63,847 bases of DNA from a virus, in IMG/VR virus record IMGVR_UViG_3300033145_001771, positions 1-63,847 of that record, one strand, 5' to 3'. Shown here piece by piece: positions 48,333-56,344 of the stretch. The first letter of the stretch is position 1. The number at the start of each line of letters is the position of its first letter. Position numbers and translations under genes: made by a program. A model generated the notes under the pieces. The model was given only the letters and a program-made list of their open reading frames with translations. It had not been told where the DNA came from and searched no databases.

Positions 48333-48992
48333 TTAAACACCCTTTTTATTTGAACTCCATATGTGCTTATGCAACCGAATAAATGCCACATCCAATCTAT
48401 TCTCTAGTATATAATTAGCTATATCTTTATAATCTATCTTTCCAAAACACGGAGAGAAGTAAACTCTTGCTTTTGTTGTATATCTATTTAACACATCTAC
48501 TGCCCAATCCATATCTTCTATAGAGGTAATCACAAACTTGAGGTCATCGTTTCTTGTCAATAGCTCTAAATTCTCAAACAACATTTTATCACTCATCCCA
48601 CTGCCTGGAGTTTTCATATCCAACACAACCCTCACATTTCTATGCCGTGGAATATAGCTTATATCTATACTTCCATTCTCTTCTATATCTACCTCATAAC
48701 CCAATTCAACCAGTTCATTGACTAACTCTCTAACAGATTCTTTTTGAAGCCCTGGGTTGCCACCTGTTATTTCTACAAGCCTGTATGGGCTATAGATTTG
48801 TATGTAATCAATGATGTTGTAAATGCTTACTCCTTTGCCTGATTCGAAGTCTCTGGCATATTTAGTATCACAATAAGTACAACCGCCCCAAGAGGAGGCT
48901 AGGTTGCAACCCGCTGTTCTAATAAATATAGTGGGCCTTCCCGCGTTCCTAGCCTCTCCCTGGATTGATAAGAAAATCTCGGCAATCTTCAT
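48333..48992 (-). CDS. queE: 7-carboxy-7-deazaguanine synthase (219 aa)
   Basis: A radical SAM enzyme converting 6-carboxytetrahydropterin to 7-carboxy-7-deazaguanine. The start IAEIFLSIQGEARNAGRPTIFIRTAGCN is diagnostic, the iron-sulfur cysteines are in CNLASSWGGCTYCDTKYA, with an enlarged loop, and VEITGGNPGLQ follows. Members of this family act with QueD, encoded 150 bp upstream. QueC and any guanine transglycosylase are not seen in this genome. Confidence 0.88.
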   Translation of the reverse strand: MKIAEIFLSIQGEARNAGRPTIFIRTAGCNLASSWGGCTYCDTKYARDFESGKGVSIYNIIDYIQIYSPYRLVEITGGNPGLQKESVRELVNELVELGYEVDIEENGSIDISYIPRHRNVRVVLDMKTPGSGMSDKMLFENLELLTRNDDLKFVITSIEDMDWAVDVLNRYTTKARVYFSPCFGKIDYKDIANYILENRLDVAFIRLHKHIWSSNKKGV

Positions 48993-49013
48993 TTTATCAC
49001 ACGGGCCTTACCG

Positions 49014-49139
49014 CTAAGGTCGGCTGCCGATTCTCTTTATAGATTCGTTTGGCTCTAGGTCATGCTGGTTCCAGAGTATATATACTATCTGCTCTAAATC
49101 TCTGATACGCTGCTCCATTTCTCTTATCCATACATCCAT
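49014..49139 (-). CDS. Small coiled-coil protein (41 aa)
   Basis: VWIREMEQRIRDLEQIVYILWNQHDLEP reads as a short heptad helix. GGAGGTGTAGAT precedes the ATG at good spacing. It lies between queE and queD. Unknown function. Confidence 0.45.
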   Translation of the reverse strand: MDVWIREMEQRIRDLEQIVYILWNQHDLEPNESIKRIGSRP

Positions 49140-49141
49140 AT

Positions 49142-49492
49142 CTACACCTCCAAATATGTGCTACTGCACTCAGGTGATTCACAGACTGTTACCCCTACAA
49201 TTTCAACATCGAGCTCACGATGCCTGAGTTCCTTCTTTAACTCGTCATATATATACTTGCTGAGATTTTCTGCGGTGGGATTCTTAATTATAGCGTTTAG
49301 ACCTTGATGGTCGAGTCTATTTATTATGTCTTTGATTATTGTAAAGTCCACAAGCATACCATCCTTTAGTTTATCACCGTTTACTGTGACTATAATCTCC
49401 CACCTGTGACCATGAACTCTTCCACATTTGCCATCATATCCGGGCAACCAATGTGCTGCATCGATATATGCTTTGACTTCATTCGCCCACAT
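49142..49492 (-). CDS. queD: 6-carboxytetrahydropterin synthase (116 aa)
   Basis: FDAAH-type zinc histidine in YIDAAHWLPG, CGRVHGHRWEI with the catalytic cysteine and two histidines, DFTIIKDII, PTAENLSKYI and CESPECSSTYLE match QueD. It makes the QueE substrate from dihydroneopterin triphosphate. No FolE is present, so GTP cyclohydrolase must come from the host. It overlaps the upstream RPA-like gene by 14 bp. Confidence 0.9.
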   Translation of the reverse strand: MWANEVKAYIDAAHWLPGYDGKCGRVHGHRWEIIVTVNGDKLKDGMLVDFTIIKDIINRLDHQGLNAIIKNPTAENLSKYIYDELKKELRHRELDVEIVGVTVCESPECSSTYLEV

Positions 49493-50567
49493 TTTCTTTA
49501 TCTCCTAAATCTATTGATATGTCTGTTTCAGTTACAGGTTTAAGGTCTAAGTTTATCTTAAATTCTGGAATTGCCCAAATCCCATACACATTCATCATTA
49601 TATTACCTGGCTCATCGGTTGGTTCACCGGCTTCGTAGTCGTAACCTCTGCCCCTATTGGTCTGGCCTATAACCAACACTCTACTGTCTTCTCCAAAGTC
49701 TATTGGTAAAGATTCTGGAATCCAACACACAATCCCTCGAACTGGCCTCCCAAACTTGTCTTCAAATCCCAAAGACGAATCCCCAAGGAGAATCATCCTA
49801 TTTCCAGTTACTTGATTTGGCTCTAAATTCATTGTAATCACATCTCCTTCAGTAATTGTGATTCTATTTCTGTCTGCTTTATGCTGTTCATGATAGTCGT
49901 CAAGTTTGTCTATTGTAACGTAATGGTGAGATTTGAATACACTCTGCATATCTATATCTTTGCCCGTTGGAGTAAACTTAGTAGCTGATACCGCTGTTAA
50001 TTCTAAATCGCCCACCCCACTCTGAGTCTTGTCATTTGCTCTAAATGTACATTCTTGATAAAGTGGCACTTGCAGTCTCTCTGCCACTTCACCGAATGCT
50101 GTCATTTTATAAAACCGTGTACTATTATCAATAAAAACAACGCCATATATATGCCTTATAAACGACTTATCATCTTCACTAAATGGTTTGCCAAAACTTG
50201 GATTTGGCTTCCCACGTACTTTTTCCCTTGTATCTAAAGGAATCCCTTTTGCATTTGTCAGTCCTTGAACGATAGCGTTTTCAGCGTTTGTTTCAAATAT
50301 TTTCTTTGCAAATCGCTTTTTTATTTCAATTAAATCAACCAACCCCGAATCTCCTAAGTTCACACCAGTAAAGTGACTTGCTCTCGAAGATAGCCCCCTT
50401 CTATACTTATTATATAATCTAGAAAGTGCTCTGCTATCTATCTGTTCTTTTGTTAAGTTTGGGTGTATATTTTGTTCATCCTTCAACAAAGCATCGTATT
50501 CGGCTTCAAGGTCTTTTACCGAAACGCCTAGCTTTTTAGACCAATCTGAGAAAATATTTTTGCTCAT
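49479..50567 (-). CDS. RPA-like single-stranded DNA-binding protein (362 aa)
   Basis: After a helical N-terminus (WSKKLGVSVKDLEAEYDALLKDEQNIHPN), OB-fold patterns appear: IYGVVFIDNSTRFYKMTAFGEVAERLQVPLYQECTF and RITITEGDVITMNLEPNQVTGNRMILLGD. The sequence ends with an acidic tail (DISIDLGDKENVGE), common in single-strand DNA-binding proteins. As first gene of a replication operon facing the recombination operon it fits an RPA role; zinc ligands of RPA41 are not seen. Confidence 0.65.
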   Translation of the reverse strand: MSKNIFSDWSKKLGVSVKDLEAEYDALLKDEQNIHPNLTKEQIDSRALSRLYNKYRRGLSSRASHFTGVNLGDSGLVDLIEIKKRFAKKIFETNAENAIVQGLTNAKGIPLDTREKVRGKPNPSFGKPFSEDDKSFIRHIYGVVFIDNSTRFYKMTAFGEVAERLQVPLYQECTFRANDKTQSGVGDLELTAVSATKFTPTGKDIDMQSVFKSHHYVTIDKLDDYHEQHKADRNRITITEGDVITMNLEPNQVTGNRMILLGDSSLGFEDKFGRPVRGIVCWIPESLPIDFGEDSRVLVIGQTNRGRGYDYEAGEPTDEPGNIMMNVYGIWAIPEFKINLDLKPVTETDISIDLGDKENVGE

Positions 50568-50615
50568 CTTTAACCTCCTTCACATTTAAGAACCTATCCA
50601 CCCTATAATCCCACT

Positions 50616-50625
50616 CATATTTAAG
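50616..50625 (-). promoter_or_regulatory. TATA-box promoter for RPA-like/queDE operon
   Basis: On the minus strand, GGCTTAAATATGAG lies about 50 bp before the ATG at 50567; AAGGAGGTTAAAG gives the ribosome site. It is the left half of a compact divergent promoter. Confidence 0.55.
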
Positions 50626-50650
50626 CCTTTCGTTTGCGCTTGGCATAAAG

Positions 50651-50674
50651 CTTTTATATGATAAGGATAATAGG
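50651..50674 (+). promoter_or_regulatory. TATA-box promoter for recombination operon
   Basis: CTTTTATATG at 50651-50660 is followed directly by ATAAGGATAATAGG (50661-50674), identical to the string behind the promoter at 42544-42568. AAGGAGG precedes the ATG at 50702. The 134-bp gap between divergent operons is a reasonable place for replication or early control signals. Confidence 0.65.
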
Positions 50675-50701
50675 ATACCCCAAAGATTAAGGAGGCAGTA
50701 T

Positions 50702-51595
50702 ATGGATATAAAAATTGCAACCCACCACGATGCTGATGGTATAACGTCGGCGTTCTTATTTATAAAGACACTGAATGAAGGGTATGAGATTATATATCCA
50801 GATATATTTGGGGATGTAAATGATGTTGATGTGGTGTTAGATATGGCTCCAATCAATCCCAAATTCAAGGGGACGGTATATGACCACCATCCCCAGCACA
50901 TGGATAACCATTCATATAAATTGATATGGGATGCAGTACCGACATCATTAATTATATACAGACAATTAAAGGATAAAATACCCAAGGAAGAATGTTGGAA
51001 AACAGTCGTTGGTTTAGTGGGAGATGCACAACCAGAGCTTACCCCTCCTGAGATATGGAAGTCTTGTCCAAGCTTGTTAGATATGGAACTAATTACGTCT
51101 GAATATAAGAATCAATTATCAACGTTCCAAATACCTAAATATAAACTATTATCAAGTCCAGTTAATGCAGCCTGTCGATTAGGATTTCCTGACATTGCTC
51201 TAAAATCTCTGATAAAAGCAACAAAGCCAGATGATATCCTCCACGACGAAACTCTTCTCTCGGCCAAGGCTAAGCTGAAGGGTATAATGTCAGGCGTCAT
51301 AAAGAATACTAATCCCATCGATTTAGGGCATATCGTTCTATGGATATATGATTCATCTGCACGGCTATCTGGATGGTTGGCCACACGGATAGAACAATCC
51401 ACTCATAAAACAGCAGTCGTTGTAAATAAATCCACAGGAAGTATGAGTATCAGAGGAGATTTAGCTCTATTGGTAGTTGAAAAATTAAACAAATCTGGGA
51501 TTCCTGCTGGGGGGCACCCGGGATTTAGTGGGGGCAATATATCTAAAGACCAAATTGGCCAACTTCCTAACATACTAAGGAACATATTAAGATGA
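50702..51595 (+). CDS. DHH-family phosphoesterase, RecJ/GAN-like (297 aa)
   Basis: THHDADGITSAFLF, VVLDMAP and YDHHPQ are DHH motifs I-III binding manganese, and the C-terminal GGHPGFSGGNI is the DHHA1 glycine motif. Length suits a minimal single-strand exonuclease or oligonucleotide phosphodiesterase related to RecJ/GAN. It opens an operon of recombination genes and overlaps the SWIM gene by 4 bp. Confidence 0.85.
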   Translation: MDIKIATHHDADGITSAFLFIKTLNEGYEIIYPDIFGDVNDVDVVLDMAPINPKFKGTVYDHHPQHMDNHSYKLIWDAVPTSLIIYRQLKDKIPKEECWKTVVGLVGDAQPELTPPEIWKSCPSLLDMELITSEYKNQLSTFQIPKYKLLSSPVNAACRLGFPDIALKSLIKATKPDDILHDETLLSAKAKLKGIMSGVIKNTNPIDLGHIVLWIYDSSARLSGWLATRIEQSTHKTAVVVNKSTGSMSIRGDLALLVVEKLNKSGIPAGGHPGFSGGNISKDQIGQLPNILRNILR

Positions 51596-51879
51596 ATTTA
51601 GAGTGGATATTCGATAAGAAAAGAACAACTCCAGATAGACTTGAAAAGAGTAAGCATCTCAGCATATCTGAGTTAATTAAAACAAAAGATGATGTCTATT
51701 ATGGGTTTGTAGAAGGGAAAAGCTCCACTCATTCACCATCAATAGATATAAATAATCAAACTTGTATCTGTACTTGTGAAGATAGTTTATTCAACAATGT
51801 AGTATGCAAACATTTATTATGTTTGATTAGAAAAATCATTGGTGAAGAAGAGTTTAAAAAATACACAGAGGTGATATAA
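51592..51879 (+). CDS. SWIM zinc-finger protein (95 aa)
   Basis: The segment CICTCEDSLFNNVVCKHLLCLI has the SWIM pattern CxC...CxH. In eukaryotes, SWIM proteins (Sws1/Shu2) partner Rad51 paralogues. Here the gene lies one base before a RadA-like gene, so a comparable partnership is a reasonable inference. Confidence 0.8.
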   Translation: MNLEWIFDKKRTTPDRLEKSKHLSISELIKTKDDVYYGFVEGKSSTHSPSIDINNQTCICTCEDSLFNNVVCKHLLCLIRKIIGEEEFKKYTEVI

Positions 51880-51880
51880 A

Positions 51881-52695
51881 ATGGCATTTTTGTCAACTGG
51901 TTGTAGTTCAATAGACAAGTTATTCCCAAGTGACCCAGAGAGCACACAAGCAGGCGGGCTACCATCAAAAACAGTAAGTGGAATATTTGGACCACCCGAT
52001 TTAGGCAAAACTTGGTTTGGAGTTCAATGTGCAGTTATGAGCAACAGAGAAGAGAAGGTTGGTGGTCTGAATGCTCCAGCCCTAATTATAGAAACAGAAG
52101 GAATGTTTGGAAGAGAAGAAGCACTAGAAAGGATTGTAGGATATTATAAGAAAAGATGGTCTATTGAAAAGGATATAACAATTGATATTCATCCAGCAAG
52201 AGACCTTTATTCTTTAATGTCCCTATTTGGGTATAGCTTTAATTTAGAAACGAGTGGAAAAGCCAAAATCTCAACAAAAATAACTGGAATAGAAAAGACA
52301 AAAATTACAAGTGCGTTGTCCTTGATAGTTTCACAAATCCTGTCAAAGTCACAATTCCAAGCGAAACACAAAATCTACCTGCAAGGTCTATAGTTGAAAA
52401 TTCTTTGTTTGCTAGAATACAAGCTATTGCCGAAGCTTTTGACATAGTGATATTTATGACGCACCACGTAAGCACCAATCCAATCAACTTTTATGATACA
52501 GGCAGACCGTGGGGTGGCCCCATTCTAATGTATAACACGAAGTACCTCTTACAATTACTTCCAGCAACAAAACCAATCAGAGATAGATACGGAAGTAGAG
52601 CAAGAAGAATTGTGCGATATAGATATCCAGGCTTAGAGCAGGAAATGATACCTGTTATCCTTGAGAAAGACTATGGGTACAAGGATGCAGAATAA
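51881..52695 (+). CDS. RadA/RadB-like recombinase ATPase, broken by a -1 frame change (about 271 aa)
   Basis: The first frame (51881-52393) has GIFGPPDLGKTWFG, a Walker A motif at about residues 34-47, and ends out of frame. The second frame carries the expected Walker B VVLDSFTNP and later MTHHVSTNP and GRPWGGPILMYNTKYLLQL, typical of RadA/RadB proteins. Adding one base in the AAAAA run at about 52301-52305 restores a continuous protein. It lacks an N-terminal HhH domain, so it resembles RadB or a viral UvsX-type recombinase. Sequencing error or recoding are both possible. Confidence 0.75.
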
Positions 52696-53641
52696 TATAG
52701 TAGGTATAGATGAAGTAGGAAGAAGTAGTGTTTGCGGTCCCCTTGTCATTGCTGGGCTGAAATTAAAAAGTGGTCAAGAATCCTATCTACATCAACTTGG
52801 AGTAAAAGATAGTAAATTACTTCCAAATAAAGAGATAGACAAACTATCGCCTCAAATTATATCAATTGGTGACTTAATATATGTCTCAATAATAGAGCCA
52901 GAACAAATTGATAGTTTTAGAGACAAAGGACAATCATTGAATGATATAGAAACAAAAATTATAGCTGATATTATCCAAGCAATTGGCAACGATGCTAAAG
53001 TTTATATAGATTCCCTTCATCCAACAAAAGCATTTCTGAGTAAATTATCCAAAATGGTTGATATATCAAACGTTTATGCAAGTTATAATGCTGATGTCAA
53101 TATACCAGTAGTTTCAGCTGCTTCTATTATAGCTAAAAATCACAGAAATGTAGAACTAAAGATATTGGAAAAAGAATATGGTAGGATATGTGATGGATGT
53201 TTTCCCGATTATCATACCCAACAATTGATTCTAAACACTTATCCAAAAAAGTTACCATTTGTAAGATATTCATGGAGCCCAGTTAAAAAATTAATTAAAA
53301 GTTTTGATATTGGATTCCAAGATGATAAGGACTGGAAAAAGTTCTTTAGTCCTTACTATATATCTAAGATATCAAAACACTTAAAGAAATGGAATAATGA
53401 TAATATTAAGACCAGAGTAGAGGTTACTAAATGTCGTAATAGAGCTAGTTTAGTATCATACATAAGTATAAATACTATGAACAACATAAAGAGGAAGAAA
53501 ATACAATATAATATAAATACTAATCTAAATAATAGCTTTACTATTGATAATATAATAACTACTCATATTTTTACTAACTTTAGTTCTATAAAGAAGGGGT
53601 TTATAGAGAGACATCAACGAAAGATAGAGAGATATATATGA
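52685..53641 (+). CDS. rnhB: Ribonuclease HII with C-terminal extension (318 aa)
   Basis: IVGIDEVGRSSVCGPLVIAG carries the catalytic Asp-Glu pair; VYIDSLHP and SAASIIAKNHRN supply other active-site positions, with CFPDYHTQQ near the end of the fold. It removes RNA primers. About 105 residues after the core (DKDWKKFF... to IERYI) are Asn/Lys/Ile-rich and not part of the family. The start at 52685 overlaps the RadA stop by 11 bp. Confidence 0.85.
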   Translation: MQNNIVGIDEVGRSSVCGPLVIAGLKLKSGQESYLHQLGVKDSKLLPNKEIDKLSPQIISIGDLIYVSIIEPEQIDSFRDKGQSLNDIETKIIADIIQAIGNDAKVYIDSLHPTKAFLSKLSKMVDISNVYASYNADVNIPVVSAASIIAKNHRNVELKILEKEYGRICDGCFPDYHTQQLILNTYPKKLPFVRYSWSPVKKLIKSFDIGFQDDKDWKKFFSPYYISKISKHLKKWNNDNIKTRVEVTKCRNRASLVSYISINTMNNIKRKKIQYNINTNLNNSFTIDNIITTHIFTNFSSIKKGFIERHQRKIERYI

Positions 53642-54282
53642 AGCCAGATAAACCACTAAATGTATTAGTTGATGTCCATGAGCCAACCCATATATATGAT
53701 GGCCTTAATAAATTTTGTAATTGTAAAAGAACATCACTTGAAGTTGGAGATATAGTTTATAACAGTATAGCAATTGAAAGAAAAAGCTATTCTGATTTTA
53801 TATCATCTATTTTAAATAAAAGGATTTGGAATCAAATTATTAATATGAAAAACAACTACAAGGATTGTTATCTAATCATTTCAGGCAACCGAAATGCAGC
53901 ACTTTTGAGATATAAACACCCACAACGGTTGGTCAACATGCTTTTAGGTACAATAGCAGCCATTTGTTATATGGGTGTCCATGTTCTATTTGTTGAAAAT
54001 GATGATGAGCTATGTTACTTATCAGAAAGGCTGTTTAGGAAGTCAATAACCCCTGGAACAAGACCACAGCAAATTACAAAGAAGAAGGAGAGTATAGAGG
54101 AGATTAGGGAGGATATGATATCTTTAATTCCAAACGTAGGGCTATCCAAAGCAAAACGTATATTAAGTAAATATCCCACTATTTTAGATGTCGCATCTTT
54201 ATCTAAGGAGGAATTATCAAGTATTGAAGGCATTGGTAAAAAGATATCGGAAAATGTTGTTAAAGTAATGAGAGGTGAATAG
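53638..54282 (+). CDS. ERCC4-type nuclease with HhH domain, XPF/Hef-like (214 aa)
   Basis: VDVHEP, GDIVYNSIAIERKSYSDF (the ERKxxxD catalytic motif) and a C-terminal double HhH (LIPNVGLSKAKRILSKYPTILDVASL and LSSIEGIGKKISENVVKVM) equal the nuclease part of archaeal XPF. It cuts branched DNA at replication or recombination junctions. It overlaps RNase HII by 4 bp and ends at the ATG of the next gene. Confidence 0.9.
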   Translation: MKPDKPLNVLVDVHEPTHIYDGLNKFCNCKRTSLEVGDIVYNSIAIERKSYSDFISSILNKRIWNQIINMKNNYKDCYLIISGNRNAALLRYKHPQRLVNMLLGTIAAICYMGVHVLFVENDDELCYLSERLFRKSITPGTRPQQITKKKESIEEIREDMISLIPNVGLSKAKRILSKYPTILDVASLSKEELSSIEGIGKKISENVVKVMRGE

Positions 54283-55494
54283 ATGGCAGGAAAACCTTGG
54301 ACTCCTAAGGAGGTTAAAATTTTGAAAGAGAATATAAATAAATCAATAAAAGAGTTGATGAAACTGCTTCCGGGCAGAACAGAAGATTCTATAGTGAAAA
54401 AGAAAAATAGGATAGACAGCTTCAAAGATGATTGGTCTAAAGCTGAAGAAGAGATTCTCAGAAGGTTATATCCAAATACAGATAAATTTGAAATTGCAAA
54501 GTTATTATCCAATAGAACACCAGAGGCAATTGTAAAAAAGGCTAATCGTATGAAGTTACGGAAAAATAAAGTTAAGAAAGATAAACCAGAGGATGTTTTG
54601 GATATCTTGAGACAGACAAGAACTCCTATAGCTGCATCCAACATCGCATTAGCATTATCCATACCTAAATGGAAATTAATTGAGAATATTCAGATGTTAG
54701 AAAAAATGGGATATGAAATCAAAAAAGTAGTGCATGGTAATGAGACCTACTATGTACTTGCTAGATACGGAGATTTAGACACAAAAAGAATTTATAAAGA
54801 AGTTGGTTCAGTAAACACGCCGCTTTTGGCTTCAAGCGATTGGCATATAGGCAGCAGGGGCTTTTCAGAACTTGCATTCAAACAACTTGTAGAGGATGTA
54901 AAGAAATATAACATCAAGGATGTTTTGGTTGCAGGAGATGTGATTCAAGGCAAGGGAGTTCATGCACGAGAAGCCCTTGATTTATTAGTTATGAATATTG
55001 ATGACCAGGTTGATTTAGCTGTTCAGTATTTGAGCATGTTTCCAAAAGATGTAACTATACACCTGACCCATGGCGGCCATGAAGAGCACCTGATGGGCAG
55101 CGTTCGAGTAGGATATAATGCGCTTAGGCATATAGCATCAAGGGTTGACAACTGTATCTATTATGGATATGGTGCGAGGCTATCTCTTAACAATAAGTAT
55201 TCTTTAATTATGATGCACACATCGGGGGGATTGCCATACGCAACTTCATACAAGGCAGAACGGATTGATGATTCTTTAGTTGAAAGAGCAGATGTTTCAG
55301 TTTTTGGACATAGACATCAATTATTTACGATTGCCAAACCACCAGGCCGGCTATTAATTGAAGGTGGCACACTTCAAAGAGAGAATTCGTTTATTACCTG
55401 GAAAGGTGGAACAGCGCAGATAGGTTGGAGTATATTAAAAGAATACAATTCTGAAATGTCGGATGTGGTTTTGCGTAGGCCAAAGGTTTATTAG
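54283..55494 (+). CDS. Myb/SANT-like DNA-binding metallophosphoesterase (403 aa)
   Basis: Two helix-turn-helix units resembling Myb/SANT repeats open the protein (WTPKEVKILKENINKSIKELMKLL and WSKAEEEILRRLYPN...KLLSNRTPEAIVKKANR), then a winged helix (IAASNIALALSIPKWKLIENIQMLEKMG). From about residue 180 a calcineurin-like phosphoesterase follows: ASSDWHIGS, VAGDVIQG, THGGHEEH, MMHTSGG and VFGHRHQL. The enzyme part is like the DP1/Mre11 family. It is probably a DNA-targeted nuclease or phosphatase of the recombination operon; the domain order is unusual. Confidence 0.8.
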   Translation: MAGKPWTPKEVKILKENINKSIKELMKLLPGRTEDSIVKKKNRIDSFKDDWSKAEEEILRRLYPNTDKFEIAKLLSNRTPEAIVKKANRMKLRKNKVKKDKPEDVLDILRQTRTPIAASNIALALSIPKWKLIENIQMLEKMGYEIKKVVHGNETYYVLARYGDLDTKRIYKEVGSVNTPLLASSDWHIGSRGFSELAFKQLVEDVKKYNIKDVLVAGDVIQGKGVHAREALDLLVMNIDDQVDLAVQYLSMFPKDVTIHLTHGGHEEHLMGSVRVGYNALRHIASRVDNCIYYGYGARLSLNNKYSLIMMHTSGGLPYATSYKAERIDDSLVERADVSVFGHRHQLFTIAKPPGRLLIEGGTLQRENSFITWKGGTAQIGWSILKEYNSEMSDVVLRRPKVY

Positions 55495-55502
55495 TTAAAA
55501 AG

Positions 55503-55547
55503 AATATTTTTTTATAACGTCTATTAATAATATGGAGGTAACAAAAG
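55503..55547 (+). promoter_or_regulatory. Promoter and leader shared with 58391-58436
   Basis: AATATTTTTTTATAACG (T tract and TATA-like) is followed by ACGTCTATTAATAATATGGAGG and AACAAAAG, almost identical to the leader before the gene at 58445. It also may terminate the preceding operon through its T run. Confidence 0.55.
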
Positions 55548-55709
55548 ATGGGAATTTGGGTGGAAAGAAACCAAAAAAGAAGATGGTATCCAACCTGTGA
55601 ATGTCCCGTTTGTGCAAAAGTGGGTGGGTGTGGTTCGAGGATAACAGTGGCAACGAGGAGACATAATAATATTTGTTCATATTGTCGAAGGCAATGTATA
55701 AAGGAGTAG
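55548..55709 (+). CDS. Cysteine-rich small protein (53 aa)
   Basis: CECPVCAKVGGCG and CSYCRRQC give eight cysteines, probably two zinc sites, with basic residues between. GGAGGTAACAAAAG precedes the ATG. Function unknown, possibly nucleic-acid binding. Confidence 0.6.
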   Translation: MGIWVERNQKRRWYPTCECPVCAKVGGCGSRITVATRRHNNICSYCRRQCIKE

Positions 55710-55743
55710 AATAACAGCACAAAAGTGCGAGGTGAAATGAAAG

Positions 55744-56076
55744 ATGATAGAAAAGATTGTCATTACTGATAATAAAAAATCTAAATGCCAGAAAATACCA
55801 GTTCGGTTAAATCACATCTATATCCACGCCCCAGATAAAATAGAAGTGGAATTAGAAAGAAAAGATGTCGATGGCAAAGTTCATATTCCTTTTACCCCAG
55901 CATTTATTACACTTTTAGTTGAAAAGCTGGATGAGATAGTGAGAGAAGAGATACGAGAACAAGAGTTTATATGTGAACGGTGTGGAAGAAAAGGGAAGCT
56001 TAGAACAATGCAATCACGTAAAAGTTTGCTTATATGTCCCCATTGCTACCAAGAAACTGAGGAGGATAGACCATGA
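55744..56076 (+). CDS. Zinc-ribbon protein (110 aa)
   Basis: A beta-rich N-terminus (RLNHIYIHAPDKIEVELERKDVDGKVHIPF) and a helix precede a C-terminal zinc ribbon CERCGRKG...CPHCYQ. It is coupled to the next gene by ATGA overlap. It may be an RNA polymerase or DNA-binding accessory factor; unproven. Confidence 0.6.
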   Translation: MIEKIVITDNKKSKCQKIPVRLNHIYIHAPDKIEVELERKDVDGKVHIPFTPAFITLLVEKLDEIVREEIREQEFICERCGRKGKLRTMQSRKSLLICPHCYQETEEDRP

Positions 56077-56291
56077 AAAATAAAGTTAGAGTGACATTAG
56101 TAAAAGGCAAGTCATTTGTATCAGAGATAGTTAGTGATAGCAAAGGAAATATGATATCCAAACGCACGCAGACAATGACAGGGATTCTTACCAGAGGGAA
56201 TGATGGAATGCACCACTTACATAGGAATTCCAAGGGATATTATGTCATTGACCCCACCAATATCAAATCTATAACAGAACTTAAGCACTAG
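56073..56291 (+). CDS. Small hypothetical protein (72 aa), beta-rich
   Basis: Basic strands (KVRVTLVKGKSFVSEIVSDSKGNMISKRTQTMTGILT) suggest a small beta barrel. Overlaps the zinc-ribbon gene by 4 bp. Unrecognised. Confidence 0.55.
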   Translation: MKNKVRVTLVKGKSFVSEIVSDSKGNMISKRTQTMTGILTRGNDGMHHLHRNSKGYYVIDPTNIKSITELKH

Positions 56292-56344
56292 CTTTTACAA
56301 TAATTTAAAATAGTAAGAGGCATATAAGATGTCTGGGGATTTTA

